This document shows positions 32,843-41,434 of a stretch of DNA of 64,000 nucleotides, in pieces. Both the position numbers and the translations under genes were made by a program. The stretch covers positions 310,001-374,000 of the forward strand of contig JAENYP010000001.1 of NCBI GenBank assembly GCA_016841725.1. The letters run 5' to 3'. The stretch comes from Thermincola carboxydiphila. GTDB taxonomy: Bacteria; Bacillota; Thermincolia; Thermincolales; UBA2595. The notes beneath the pieces were generated by a model. It was not told the DNA's origin, made no database searches, and saw only the letters and a program-made list of their open reading frames with translations. Position 1 is the first letter of the stretch. Each line of letters opens with the position of its first letter.

Positions 32843-35047
32843 TTATTCAGCCATCCTAATATCATATTCCTTCATTTTCTGATACAGGGTCACCCTGGTA
32901 ATGCCCAACAGCCTTGCTGCCATGACCTTATTATTATTTGTCCTGTGCAGGGCCTCTAATACTAAACGACGTTCCACTTCTTTTACAGCGTCTTTCATTG
33001 GTCTGAATTCATTGGTTGTCCCGTCCTTGCCCAGCACTTGTATTTGTGGCGGGAGGGATTCGGGACGAACCACGGTTCCCTCTGTAAGAAAGAGGGCACG
33101 TTCCGTAATGTTTTCCAGTTCCCTGACATTACCCGGCCAACCGTATTTCAGCAGCAGTTCCATAGCCTCTTCGGAAATTATCTTAGGAGAGATGTTTTTC
33201 TCTCTGGATATCTTCTCAATAAAATGACCTATCAGAAGAGGGATGTCATGTTTTCTTTCCCGCAGAGACGAAACATAAAGTGGCAGCACATTTAGCCTGT
33301 AAAACAGGTCAATTCGGAATTTGCCTTCTGCAGTAAGTTTCCGCAGGTCTTTATTGGTTGCTGCAATAACCCTTACATCAAATTTAATTACCCGGGTCCC
33401 CCCCACCCTTTCAAACTCTCTTTCCTGGACCACCCTCAGCAGCTTTGCCTGCATATTGAGGGGAAGGTCCCCTATCTCGTCAAGAAGTATGGTCCCGCCA
33501 TCAGCAAGCTCAAACTTTCCGGGCTTGCCACCCTTCCTGGCTCCGGTAAAGGCCCCCTCTTCATAGCCGAATAACTCGGATTCCAGGAGCATCTCCGGTA
33601 CGGCTGCACAGTTTATGGGAACAAAGGGGCTTTTGCTGCGGGAACTGATATTATGGATAGCCTGTGCCACTATCTCCTTACCGACACCGCTTTCACCCTG
33701 TATCAGCACAGTTGAGTCACTTGCCGCCGCTTTTTCGATCAATCGCTTCAGGCTGCTGATAACCGGGCTTTCTCCGATAATAGCATCAAGTATATATCTG
33801 GTTGCTTTGGGAAAGTTAAGCCGGTCCCTGTAATACTCGATTTCACCGCGTGACTTATTGAGCAGGTATGGAAGACACATGTCGATTTCCGCCAGCCCCT
33901 GGTACACGGCAACAGCCTTATCACGACAGGTATTGTAGCCACATGACCCGCAGTTCAATTCATCCTCGGGAGCAGTCTTGTATGTATGTTTAAGGATCTC
34001 CCGGATTTCGTTTTCCGAGGGATACTGCAGAGGAACTGAGCGGTCCGAAAACTTTCGGCTTAATTCTATTTCAGGCATACCTTTTTTGAAATATGAACAG
34101 GCAGCCTTGGCATGCCGCAGCACCAGTTCCTTGCGGGTAAAAAAGTCCACATCTGTATCTATCTCAGGGCCATCGACACATCCCTTGCAATAAAGGATAT
34201 CCAGAAACCTGGGCGCTATTTTACCCTGACTCAGGTTTTGAATAACCTCCACACAGTCGTCTTTTCCTTCCACCACAGACAGTTCAGGAACAATCTCGCC
34301 ATTCAGGCCAAGGTTTTTCAGGAGTCCTCCGGAAACAGGAAACAGGCTGGGCAGAAACTCCCCGAACTCTGTAAGGCAGACCTTTTTTTCTTCCAATTCA
34401 ATGCCCTTCTCACGGAAAAGGCATTTCAACTCACGGAATGTCAGTACCGCATTAACCAGGTTCCTTTCATCACTCCGGGATTCCTCCTTTTTGGCAACAC
34501 ACGGTCCGATGAAGACTACTTCCACCTTTTTCTGTTTCATTCTTACCAGTTTGGCTGTTGCCATTACAGCCGAATCTATGGGTGCCAGCATGGGTATCAG
34601 GTTTGGGTAATGCCTCTCGATAAGCCCTACCACAGCGGGACAATATGAAGCAATAACAGTCCCCCAGTTTTCGCTAAGGTACTGCCGATACTTGGGGACT
34701 GTGAGCTCTATCCCCTGGGTCACTTCCTCAATTGAGCTGAACCCCAGTTTGTATAATGCTGAAAACAATTCCTCAATCTCAATACCAGGAAAAGCTGCCG
34801 GAAAAGAGGGAGCCAGCATGGCCACGGTATTCCGGGTTTTCAGAAACATCCTGACCATATCAATATCTTTGGTGTCGATTTTTTTTGCTTTCTGAGCACA
34901 TACCCGCACACAGTTGCCGCAGCTGACACACCGTTCCTCAACAATTTTGGCCTGCCCGTCCTCTACCTTTATTGCCTTAGCCGGGCAGTTCCGCACACAT
35001 GAATAGCAGGTTTGGCACTTTTCAGAAATTGTAACAATAACACTCAT
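32843..35047 (-). CDS. sigma-54-dependent activator fused to ferredoxin and [FeFe]-hydrogenase-like sensor domains
   Basis: A 734-aa protein; start ATG 35047 (MSVIVTISEKCQTC, GGGGTG upstream) rather than the track's 31-codon extension. Order: two [4Fe-4S] motifs (CQTCYSCVRNCP, CVSCGNCVRVC); a hydrogenase H-cluster-like domain with ASYCPAVV, IGPCVAKKEE and YCKGCVDGPE; a further cluster motif CGSCGYNTC; the AAA+ domain (GESGVGKE, ELFGYEEGAFTGA, LLDEIGDLP); and a Fis-type HTH (NNNKVMAARLLGITRVTLYQ). The L1 motif has one cysteine fewer than catalytic TSCCP, consistent with sensing rather than turnover. Likely an H2/redox-responsive activator of the adjacent hydrogenase promoter. Confidence 0.87.
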   Translation of the reverse strand: MSVIVTISEKCQTCYSCVRNCPAKAIKVEDGQAKIVEERCVSCGNCVRVCAQKAKKIDTKDIDMVRMFLKTRNTVAMLAPSFPAAFPGIEIEELFSALYKLGFSSIEEVTQGIELTVPKYRQYLSENWGTVIASYCPAVVGLIERHYPNLIPMLAPIDSAVMATAKLVRMKQKKVEVVFIGPCVAKKEESRSDERNLVNAVLTFRELKCLFREKGIELEEKKVCLTEFGEFLPSLFPVSGGLLKNLGLNGEIVPELSVVEGKDDCVEVIQNLSQGKIAPRFLDILYCKGCVDGPEIDTDVDFFTRKELVLRHAKAACSYFKKGMPEIELSRKFSDRSVPLQYPSENEIREILKHTYKTAPEDELNCGSCGYNTCRDKAVAVYQGLAEIDMCLPYLLNKSRGEIEYYRDRLNFPKATRYILDAIIGESPVISSLKRLIEKAAASDSTVLIQGESGVGKEIVAQAIHNISSRSKSPFVPINCAAVPEMLLESELFGYEEGAFTGARKGGKPGKFELADGGTILLDEIGDLPLNMQAKLLRVVQEREFERVGGTRVIKFDVRVIAATNKDLRKLTAEGKFRIDLFYRLNVLPLYVSSLRERKHDIPLLIGHFIEKISREKNISPKIISEEAMELLLKYGWPGNVRELENITERALFLTEGTVVRPESLPPQIQVLGKDGTTNEFRPMKDAVKEVERRLVLEALHRTNNNKVMAARLLGITRVTLYQKMKEYDIRMAE

Positions 35048-35169
35048 TATTACACCCCATTGTGCTCTCTTAATAATATTATAAAAGGCAGGTGCCCCTG
35101 CCTTAAAGAATATTTTAATTTTTTGACAATATTTCGACAAAAATTTCCTGATTCCTTTTTTACGTTGTT

Positions 35170-35200
35170 AAAAAAAGAGAATGCCCGCCGGGCATCCTAC
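35170..35200 (-). terminator. rho-independent terminator of the 35240 gene
   Basis: Minus strand GGATGCCCG-GCGGGCATTC followed by TCTTTTTTT, 40 nt after the stop codon. Confidence 0.7.
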
Positions 35201-35239
35201 TTTATAATTATATTTAATAGTAATATTAACAAGAATAAT

Positions 35240-35860
35240 TCAAGGCCGATAGCCAATCCCTCTTTTCCGTTCAAATCCCGGTCCGCTGTTTTGCTCATTA
35301 TCAGGAGTTTTTTTTTCAGTCTTGGGGTCACTCTCCACACTTTCGCTATCCCCGGTTTTGGAATTTTCCTTTGACAGCACCGGTGCAGCGGATGTACCGG
35401 CTGCAGCTGCAGATTGTGATGCCGGCGCCGGGCCGGGGTTAGCTTCTGGAGGCAGATTTTGATTTGCTTCGGCGCTTCCCTGATTTAACATGCTGAAAAG
35501 TGAAAGCAGCAGGCCGGGATTTATTTTCTTCTTTGCAGCCAGATTTCCTAATAAACCCATTAAATCCGGCTGCCCGCCTCCCTGGCTGTTCATTAAACTT
35601 CCCAATGTATCATTCAGAGTCTGAGCCTGAGCCTGAGAGTTCCCGTTATTTTTCTCCGGACCCGTTACCTGCCTAACACTGCTGCCTGGGGCTTCCCGGA
35701 CTACACTCATAATAGTGAGAACATTAAACAGTCCCAGAATACCCAGCAGGACATTTGGGCTTATTTTGTGGTCTGTCTGCCTGTCAAGCAAACTAATAAG
35801 CTTGTCGATAAGGTCTTTTTCGTTCTCCCTGGACCCCAACAATGCAGTTATGTCTTCCAA
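35240..35860 (-). CDS. unknown protein with two related helical motifs and disordered tail
   Basis: 206 aa, not recognised. Residues ~33-50 (KISPNVLLGILGLFNVLTIM) and ~112-128 (KINPGLLLSLFSMLNQ) look like two copies of one amphipathic helix. The linker is Gln/Asn-rich and the C-terminal third is a low-complexity Pro/Ala/Ser/Glu tail. No signal peptide. It is encoded 76 nt after the YbaB-like gene and ends at a terminator. Possibly the same family as spore-former small proteins with LLG/LLS helices, but no function can be assigned. Confidence 0.6.
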   Translation of the reverse strand: MEDITALLGSRENEKDLIDKLISLLDRQTDHKISPNVLLGILGLFNVLTIMSVVREAPGSSVRQVTGPEKNNGNSQAQAQTLNDTLGSLMNSQGGGQPDLMGLLGNLAAKKKINPGLLLSLFSMLNQGSAEANQNLPPEANPGPAPASQSAAAAGTSAAPVLSKENSKTGDSESVESDPKTEKKTPDNEQNSGPGFERKRGIGYRP

Positions 35861-35936
35861 ACCATGACCTCCTTCTCAGTAATTTCCCGGTTTTTAGCGG
35901 AACTTTTTACCGGTAATCTTAGAACAATCCTATCTG

Positions 35937-36263
35937 CTAAAAAAATCCGGGGATATTAGGGATATTTATCCCGCCAGTTACCCTGTTCATTTCCTGCCCG
36001 GCAAGTTTGCGGGACTTTTCCATAGCCAGGTTTACGGCACTGACCAGGAGTTCCTGTAGAACCTGCGCATTGGCAGGGTGTATGATTGCAGAATCAACCA
36101 CAATGTCAACAATTTCCTGCCGGCCATTGGCAATTACCTTTATTGTACCTGCATCAACTACGGCTTCCACCCTCATATTTTTTAATTCTTCCTGAACCTT
36201 GGCCATATCGGACTGTAATTTCTGCGCCTGCTGCAGGAGTTTACCCAATTGGTCATCAAGCAA
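35937..36263 (-). CDS. YbaB/EbfC-family nucleoid-associated protein
   Basis: A 108-aa protein. KLLQQAQKLQSDMAKVQEELKNMRVEA forms the N-terminal helix, followed by a beta core (AGTIKVIANGRQEIVDIVVDSAI) and a C-terminal helix EKSRKLAGQEM. The family forms homodimers that bind DNA without strict sequence specificity. It normally sits between dnaX and recR; neither is here, so this may be a second copy or a relocated gene. The C-terminus GINIPNIPGFF is typical. Confidence 0.85.
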   Translation of the reverse strand: MLDDQLGKLLQQAQKLQSDMAKVQEELKNMRVEAVVDAGTIKVIANGRQEIVDIVVDSAIIHPANAQVLQELLVSAVNLAMEKSRKLAGQEMNRVTGGINIPNIPGFF

Positions 36264-36376
36264 ATTAAGGCCCCCCTAATCTTCAGATATCTACACATTA
36301 AACTATATTCAGACCAGCCCGATTTGTTTCACGTTTTTCCATATTTTTTAGCAAAAAGAGAGGGACAGATATATTC

Positions 36377-37663
36377 CTACCTGTCCCGGCGCCAATGTCT
36401 TTCACCATCTTCATTTACTTTAGGGAAGGTCAACCCTCCCCATGGCATAATGACAGCCCGGGTCTGTGCTCCCATTTCTGTGGCTGCTGCATCAACCGCA
36501 GCCTGCAGCGAATTGAAAGGCGTAAAAAAAAGCCTGGCCACATCATCCGGTTCCATTTCTGAAACCCAAAAGACCCGGCACTGCTTTACCGCTTTTAAAA
36601 TCAATGCAGCCTTATGACCCCCGAGTACAAACTCTTTATGGGTTCTCTCTTCCAATTCCGCCAAACCCGCCGCTTCTTTTAGCCACTGTTCAAAAACAGG
36701 GTCGCCAAAGCCTTCAGGGCACCTTGCCGTTACAATAATAATGCCTCCTTTGGCGGCCACTTTCAAGGCATTACCGACAGCCTTTTGAGCCTGGTATACC
36801 GCATTATCCCTGGGACTGCCGCCCGGTGAAACAATGACTATGTCGGCAGGGTGATCAACCTCAGCCGCATACATGCGCTTCGCAAAAGAACACCCGGCAC
36901 GGTGAGCCGCAACAGGGTCACCGGCAACAACTGAGGTAACCTCTTTACCTTCATTGAGAACAACATTTATAATGAACCTGAGCTTTGTATAGCGGGCGAA
37001 CTCCTCCATATCATCTCTTACCAGGTTCCCGTCAAGGACACCAACTGCATTCTCCTGCAGGCAGGTGAGCCTGTGATTGTGTTCGATGGCACGTTTACTG
37101 GCAGTTCCAATGGCTATACTTTTTACCCCGCCGGAATAACCGGCCAGCTGGTGCAGCTCGATATTACCCAGGCTTATCACCATATCTGCAGCTGCCACGG
37201 GAACGCTGACTTCCACGGGAGTTCCTCTTGTAGTGACCCCCAGCACCCTGTAGCCGGCTTCAGTGCTGTGGATACATTTCAGCTTTCCATACAGGGGCCC
37301 CATCAAGTGTTTCTTTTCAGCTTCTGTGGCAGGTCTGTGGTTTCCTCCTCCAATGACAACTGTAATTTTGTCACTTTTTATCCCTGCCCGTTCCAGTTCA
37401 TTACACAGGATTGGAAGCAGATCTCCTGAAGGCAGGGGCCTCGTATGGTCACTAATAATAATAGCGATTTGCTCCATTCCTTCCACCATCAACTTAAGTG
37501 GGCTGCAGCCCTTCGGGGACCGAATACAGTTAATAACCTCCTGCTCCAGGTCCGCCACTTCCGGAAGCTGGTTTGGCTTGACCTCTGTCAAACTCCAGAC
37601 ATCGGGAATTAAAGCTTTTATCCATTCTTCCCCATACTTTAAACTAACCTCAACACCCAACAC
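36377..37663 (-). CDS. larA: LarA-family (nickel-pincer) lactate racemase-like protein
   Basis: A 428-aa protein with the LarA/DUF2088 layout: IIISDHTRPLPSGDLLPILCNEL, IGGGNHRPATEAEKKHLMG, LGNIELHQLAGYSGGVKSI and IVSPGGSPRDNAVYQAQKAVGNAL. LarA racemises lactate or other 2-hydroxyacids using a nickel-pincer cofactor made by LarB/C/E, which are not in this window. The DHTRP and HxxAGxSGG motifs with histidine ligands are intact. The substrate is uncertain. It starts ATG 37663 after a GGAGGG ribosome site. Confidence 0.85.
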   Translation of the reverse strand: MLGVEVSLKYGEEWIKALIPDVWSLTEVKPNQLPEVADLEQEVINCIRSPKGCSPLKLMVEGMEQIAIIISDHTRPLPSGDLLPILCNELERAGIKSDKITVVIGGGNHRPATEAEKKHLMGPLYGKLKCIHSTEAGYRVLGVTTRGTPVEVSVPVAAADMVISLGNIELHQLAGYSGGVKSIAIGTASKRAIEHNHRLTCLQENAVGVLDGNLVRDDMEEFARYTKLRFIINVVLNEGKEVTSVVAGDPVAAHRAGCSFAKRMYAAEVDHPADIVIVSPGGSPRDNAVYQAQKAVGNALKVAAKGGIIIVTARCPEGFGDPVFEQWLKEAAGLAELEERTHKEFVLGGHKAALILKAVKQCRVFWVSEMEPDDVARLFFTPFNSLQAAVDAAATEMGAQTRAVIMPWGGLTFPKVNEDGERHWRRDR

Positions 37664-37756
37664 TTTCCCTCCTTGAGCTATTTAAGGCCACTCAACGGCA
37701 TAGTCTTCCACAGTTATTTTTGCCACTAAGTCTGTCTCTATGCAAACCCCGCTCAC

Positions 37757-37806
37757 AAAAAAATAAAGGAAGCGCCCATAAGAATCTTCCTTTGGGACAC
37801 TTCCTT
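37757..37806 (-). terminator. rho-independent terminator of the GGDEF regulator gene
   Basis: Minus strand AAGGAAGTGTCCC pairs with GGGCGCTTCCTT, followed by TATTTTTTT, about 30 nt after the stop at 37836. Confidence 0.68.
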
Positions 37807-37835
37807 CGCTACTTGGTCAACTCCAGATTACCCTT

Positions 37836-38846
37836 TTACTTATAGGCAACCCCTTCATTCACTCTTTCAGCTATTCTGGTGGCATTTCTTCCCGACTTTT
37901 TAGCATCATACAAAGCCCTGTCAGCCAGAGTGAAGAGAATTTCTGCTGACTCCCCATGTTCGGGACAGCAGGCAATTCCTGCACTTATGGTAACCTGATT
38001 TTCGGCTGCAATACCGTCTTTGTTATGGTGAAACCGGATCTCCTCCAAAGCCTGTCTTAAACGTTCTACCAAAAAATAGGCTCTTCCGGAGGTGGTGTCA
38101 GGCAGCAGGACCAAAAACTCGTCTCCTCCCAGCCTGGCTACCAGGTCTGATTTCCTGAGCCTTGTCTGCAAAAACCTGACAAACTCCACCAGAACCGAAT
38201 CCCCAGCATAATGCCCGTAAATATCATTGATATTCTTGAAAAGGTCAATATCCAAAACCACTATGGAAAACGGTCTGCCGGTCCTCTTGACCCGGTAAAA
38301 CTCTTCGTCCATACGCTCCTTAAGGTATCTCCTGTTATAAGCGCCGGTTAGTTCGTCTCTCATGGAAATACTATAGTAACTATTTACCCGGTTTAAAATT
38401 GCCTGTATCCTGGCCAGCAGTTCTTCTTCGGCAAAGGGCTTGGTAATGTAATCATCACCGCCGGTCTGAAAACCCTCCAGCTTATCTTCAAGGCTTGTCT
38501 TTGCAGTTAGAAAAACTATCGGGATCATTTTAAGGCGGGAATGGGACTTGAGCCATTTACATAATTCATAACCATCTACATCAGGCATAATTATATCGAG
38601 AATTATCAGGTCGGGGGTTACTTCTTCCAGCAATGTCATGGCATCATCGCAGCGCTTGCACGGTATGACACAGTATCCCTGTTCACCCAGGTAATCCCGG
38701 AGCTGGCAAAGTGTGATACAATTGTCTTCGATAACCATTATTTTTTGGGCATTATCTCTTATTGTATCCGGTTTTAACAATGCCGGCACCCCCTGAATTG
38801 TCTTAATTATGAAATAATTTCGCCAATAATTCCCGTTTTCCTGCAA
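37836..38846 (-). CDS. response regulator diguanylate cyclase (REC-GGDEF)
   Basis: A 336-aa protein. The receiver domain is at ~35-150 (IMVIEDN, phospho-acceptor Asp in LIILDIIMPDVDG, FLTAKTS, DDYITKPF). The GGDEF domain is at ~165-330 with DELTGAYNRRYL, VLDIDLFKNIND and intact LGGDEF. An inhibitory-site RKSD lies exactly five residues before GGDEF, so product feedback is expected. It makes cyclic-di-GMP when phosphorylated; no histidine kinase is adjacent. The HD-GYP protein at 54223 and the riboswitch at 61780 are the window's other cyclic-di-GMP parts. Confidence 0.92.
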   Translation of the reverse strand: MQENGNYWRNYFIIKTIQGVPALLKPDTIRDNAQKIMVIEDNCITLCQLRDYLGEQGYCVIPCKRCDDAMTLLEEVTPDLIILDIIMPDVDGYELCKWLKSHSRLKMIPIVFLTAKTSLEDKLEGFQTGGDDYITKPFAEEELLARIQAILNRVNSYYSISMRDELTGAYNRRYLKERMDEEFYRVKRTGRPFSIVVLDIDLFKNINDIYGHYAGDSVLVEFVRFLQTRLRKSDLVARLGGDEFLVLLPDTTSGRAYFLVERLRQALEEIRFHHNKDGIAAENQVTISAGIACCPEHGESAEILFTLADRALYDAKKSGRNATRIAERVNEGVAYK

Positions 38847-38860
38847 ATACCAAAAAATTT

Positions 38861-39736
38861 TTATGGCTCCAGTGCGTACGACCTGCCGCCATTAGCTTTA
38901 TATCCTCTCCGGGTTGCCACAACATCCAGGAAAACAGTCTCAATATCAGCCATTTCCGATAATTCAGGCATCCCTCCCGTTTCATCCAATATCACCTTGA
39001 GGTAACTCCCGCAAGCTTCACAGACATCAATCCGGCAGCCGGGAATATCATCAACAATAATTACTGACAGTAAATTATGGTCTTCATTGAGGCAATAAGG
39101 GCACTTCAACCTCTTGCAGAGCCATTCATGTCCACATAAGGAACAGTGTAAATACCTCTGCCCATCATGTTTTGCAGCCCTTCCCAAATCAGGGCTGCCG
39201 CCACAAACGGGACAGACCGGATGGTTTTCCGCTGCCGTAACCTGCCCCGCTTCAAAACTGCAGACAAAAGCCTTCAGGAAGGGTTTAATTGAGTTGGTGA
39301 AGATGAATTTCAACAGACCGGGATTAATATCCGGGGTAGCAGACAGCCTTTTTCCATAAATACTTTCACTGAGGGTTTCATCAAAGCTTCTATTATCACT
39401 GCGGTTAACAGCCTCAGCAAAAAACTGACTCAGCAAAGGGCCAGGTATCCTCTCAATTGCTGCCAGCCCCTCCAGCCCGGGTCGGTGTCGGGCAATCATA
39501 CCGGTAATATCATGAAACACTCTGATAAACAGTCCGGTATCAAAAACAGGCTGAATTTGCTGAAGCAGCGAAACTTTAGAAACTGCTGCCCCGGAGCTGC
39601 CCGCAGTTCCGGATGCTTTCAGGCTAAGACTGCATTTTTCAACATAACTTTCCTGAATCGCTCTTAATTCCCCGTAAAAGTCCAGCAGCTCATGAGGGAT
39701 TCCTGCCTTCTCAATATAACCCTGCAAAAACACCAC
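38861..39736 (-). CDS. fdhE: formate dehydrogenase accessory protein FdhE
   Basis: A 291-aa protein. The C-terminal half has four CxxC pairs (CPVCGG, CSLCGHEW, CPYCLN, CEACGS) forming the rubredoxin-like metal sites of FdhE; the N-terminal half is helical. FdhE is needed for activity of Tat-exported formate dehydrogenases, probably by quality control or sulfuration of the catalytic subunit. It lies 5 nt after the membrane subunit gene, completing the fdh operon. Confidence 0.88.
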   Translation of the reverse strand: MVFLQGYIEKAGIPHELLDFYGELRAIQESYVEKCSLSLKASGTAGSSGAAVSKVSLLQQIQPVFDTGLFIRVFHDITGMIARHRPGLEGLAAIERIPGPLLSQFFAEAVNRSDNRSFDETLSESIYGKRLSATPDINPGLLKFIFTNSIKPFLKAFVCSFEAGQVTAAENHPVCPVCGGSPDLGRAAKHDGQRYLHCSLCGHEWLCKRLKCPYCLNEDHNLLSVIIVDDIPGCRIDVCEACGSYLKVILDETGGMPELSEMADIETVFLDVVATRRGYKANGGRSYALEP

Positions 39737-39741
39737 CCCTA

Positions 39742-40659
39742 TCAGAAGTTTGCCTGACCGGCATACAGAATTACCACCCTGGTAAGAAAACTGCCTACCA
39801 GGATAAGGACTGCCGATAACACAGGCACAACAGTATTGATTACATTTTTCTTACTTGAAGCCAGTTCATATATTTCCATGACAAGGGGCACTACCAGTCC
39901 GAAAGCCACTATGCCCAGCCAGAAAAGTGTGCTGAATTCGCCATTGAGCAACAGGGCGGCTGATTCGGGCGCAGATGAACTCAACCTTATCATTAGCATT
40001 ACAAAAACTATCAGCTCAAGAATATCAACAAGGGCGTCAGCCTTGGAAAAGGTATAAATAAGGCTTCGGTCTGATTTTGTGGCTGCCAGTATCAAAATAA
40101 TGCTGGAAAGACCGGCAGAGGTCGCCGACAATAGAAAAAGGAGGCCCAAATAAGGGGTACCGTTCCACATAGGCGCCGCAGTACTTGCCAGCAAGACCCC
40201 GGTGTAGCAGGCAATTAAAACAGCAAAGGGCAGAGCTAAATAGCCCAGTGTTTTCCGCAGTCCCGGCCGGGACGTAAAATATTTCAAAACTGGCCATCCC
40301 CTGGTAAAATCCTCTTCAGCCAGCCAGGTAAGGACATACCCACCGCCAAATATGGTAAATGCCGTCAGCAGCCAGGTTCCGAGAGACATGGTGGAACTCA
40401 GTCGGAACAGGGGCAGGAAATTTTCTCCCAATACAAAGTGCCAGAAACTGAGCGGCCTTCCCAGGTCAATAATCAGCAGCAGAAGACCCATAATTATCAG
40501 TGGCACTCCGATGTATGCCCCTATCTTGGCGATTCTCTCATATTTCCCCTTACTAAAGGTGTTTGCCAGAATACCCGTATAAAATGCCGCTACTCCATCA
40601 CCGGCCACAAACAAATATATAGCTATAATTACCGGCCATGCGATTTCATGCATTACCAT
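39742..40659 (-). CDS. NrfD-type membrane subunit of formate dehydrogenase
   Basis: A 305-aa membrane protein, WPVIIAIYLFVAGDGVAAFYTG, LLLIIDLGRPLSFWHFVLG and LIACYTGVLLASTAAPMW, with about nine helices. It is clearly paralogous to the hydrogenase subunit at 27650, so both dehydrogenases deliver electrons to the menaquinone pool through the same kind of anchor rather than a cytochrome b gamma subunit. It overlaps the iron-sulfur subunit by 14 nt. Confidence 0.88.
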   Translation of the reverse strand: MVMHEIAWPVIIAIYLFVAGDGVAAFYTGILANTFSKGKYERIAKIGAYIGVPLIIMGLLLLIIDLGRPLSFWHFVLGENFLPLFRLSSTMSLGTWLLTAFTIFGGGYVLTWLAEEDFTRGWPVLKYFTSRPGLRKTLGYLALPFAVLIACYTGVLLASTAAPMWNGTPYLGLLFLLSATSAGLSSIILILAATKSDRSLIYTFSKADALVDILELIVFVMLMIRLSSSAPESAALLLNGEFSTLFWLGIVAFGLVVPLVMEIYELASSKKNVINTVVPVLSAVLILVGSFLTRVVILYAGQANF

Positions 40660-41434
40660 CCACCTCCGTTCCAGCTGACTTATCAGGCGCTTTCCCGCGC
40701 TCCCGGAAGATTAACCAGAATGGGGCAAAGGCAACCACCCCTACTCCGGCCAGTGCATGCAGCCAGTTGTCAAACAGTCCTGCAGTGGCAGCCCGGGGAT
40801 TTGCCGGCAGCCCGTAAATTTCCGGTTCATCATCCAGGACGTAAATCACATGCAGACCGCCCAGCTCATTCTCACCATAGACCCGGGCATTAACTCCTAA
40901 GCCGCGCAGATCAGATACCCTCTGCTTTGCCTGGGTAAGCATCTTGCCCCGGTCGCCGAAACTGATGGCTCCAGTGGGGCATGCCTTGGCACATGCCGGT
41001 TCCATTCCGTTCTCAATCCTCTCATAACAGAACCGGCACTTCCTGCTGCTGCCCGTTTCTTCAGATAAGCCTATGGCACGGAAAGGACAGGCAACGACAC
41101 AGTTTTTACAGCCAACACAGCGGTCATCATTAAAAACTACCATTCCCCTGTCAGTCTTCTGGATGGCCCCGGCAGCACATACTGCCTGACAGCTGGCCTC
41201 AGTGCAGTGCATACACTGTTCTTTTCTGAAGAGGAATCTCATTTTGCCACTGTCTTCCTTTTCAATAAACCGTACCCTTGTCCAGGTATCTCCGCCAATC
41301 CGGGGCGGGTTCTCATAACTGCCGGAAAAGCCTGTCTTAACTGCAGGCAGCCCGTTCCACTGCTTGCAGGCTACCTGACAGCCGCGGCAGCCCGTACATT
41401 TGGAAACATCTACACACATCGCAAGTTCTGCCAT
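40646..41434 (-). CDS. four-cluster iron-sulfur (beta) subunit of formate dehydrogenase
   Basis: A 262-aa protein with [4Fe-4S] motifs CTGCRGCQVACKQWN, CMHCTEASCQAVCAAGA, CVGCKNCVVACPF and CRFCYERIENGMEPACAKACP, and a C-terminal membrane helix (LHALAGVGVVAFAPFWLIF). Its ATG directly follows the TAA of the catalytic subunit (TAAATG). It has no signal of its own, so it is exported with the Tat-tagged alpha subunit. It links the molybdopterin subunit to the NrfD-like anchor. Confidence 0.9.
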   Translation of the reverse strand: MAELAMCVDVSKCTGCRGCQVACKQWNGLPAVKTGFSGSYENPPRIGGDTWTRVRFIEKEDSGKMRFLFRKEQCMHCTEASCQAVCAAGAIQKTDRGMVVFNDDRCVGCKNCVVACPFRAIGLSEETGSSRKCRFCYERIENGMEPACAKACPTGAISFGDRGKMLTQAKQRVSDLRGLGVNARVYGENELGGLHVIYVLDDEPEIYGLPANPRAATAGLFDNWLHALAGVGVVAFAPFWLIFRERGKAPDKSAGTEVDGNA

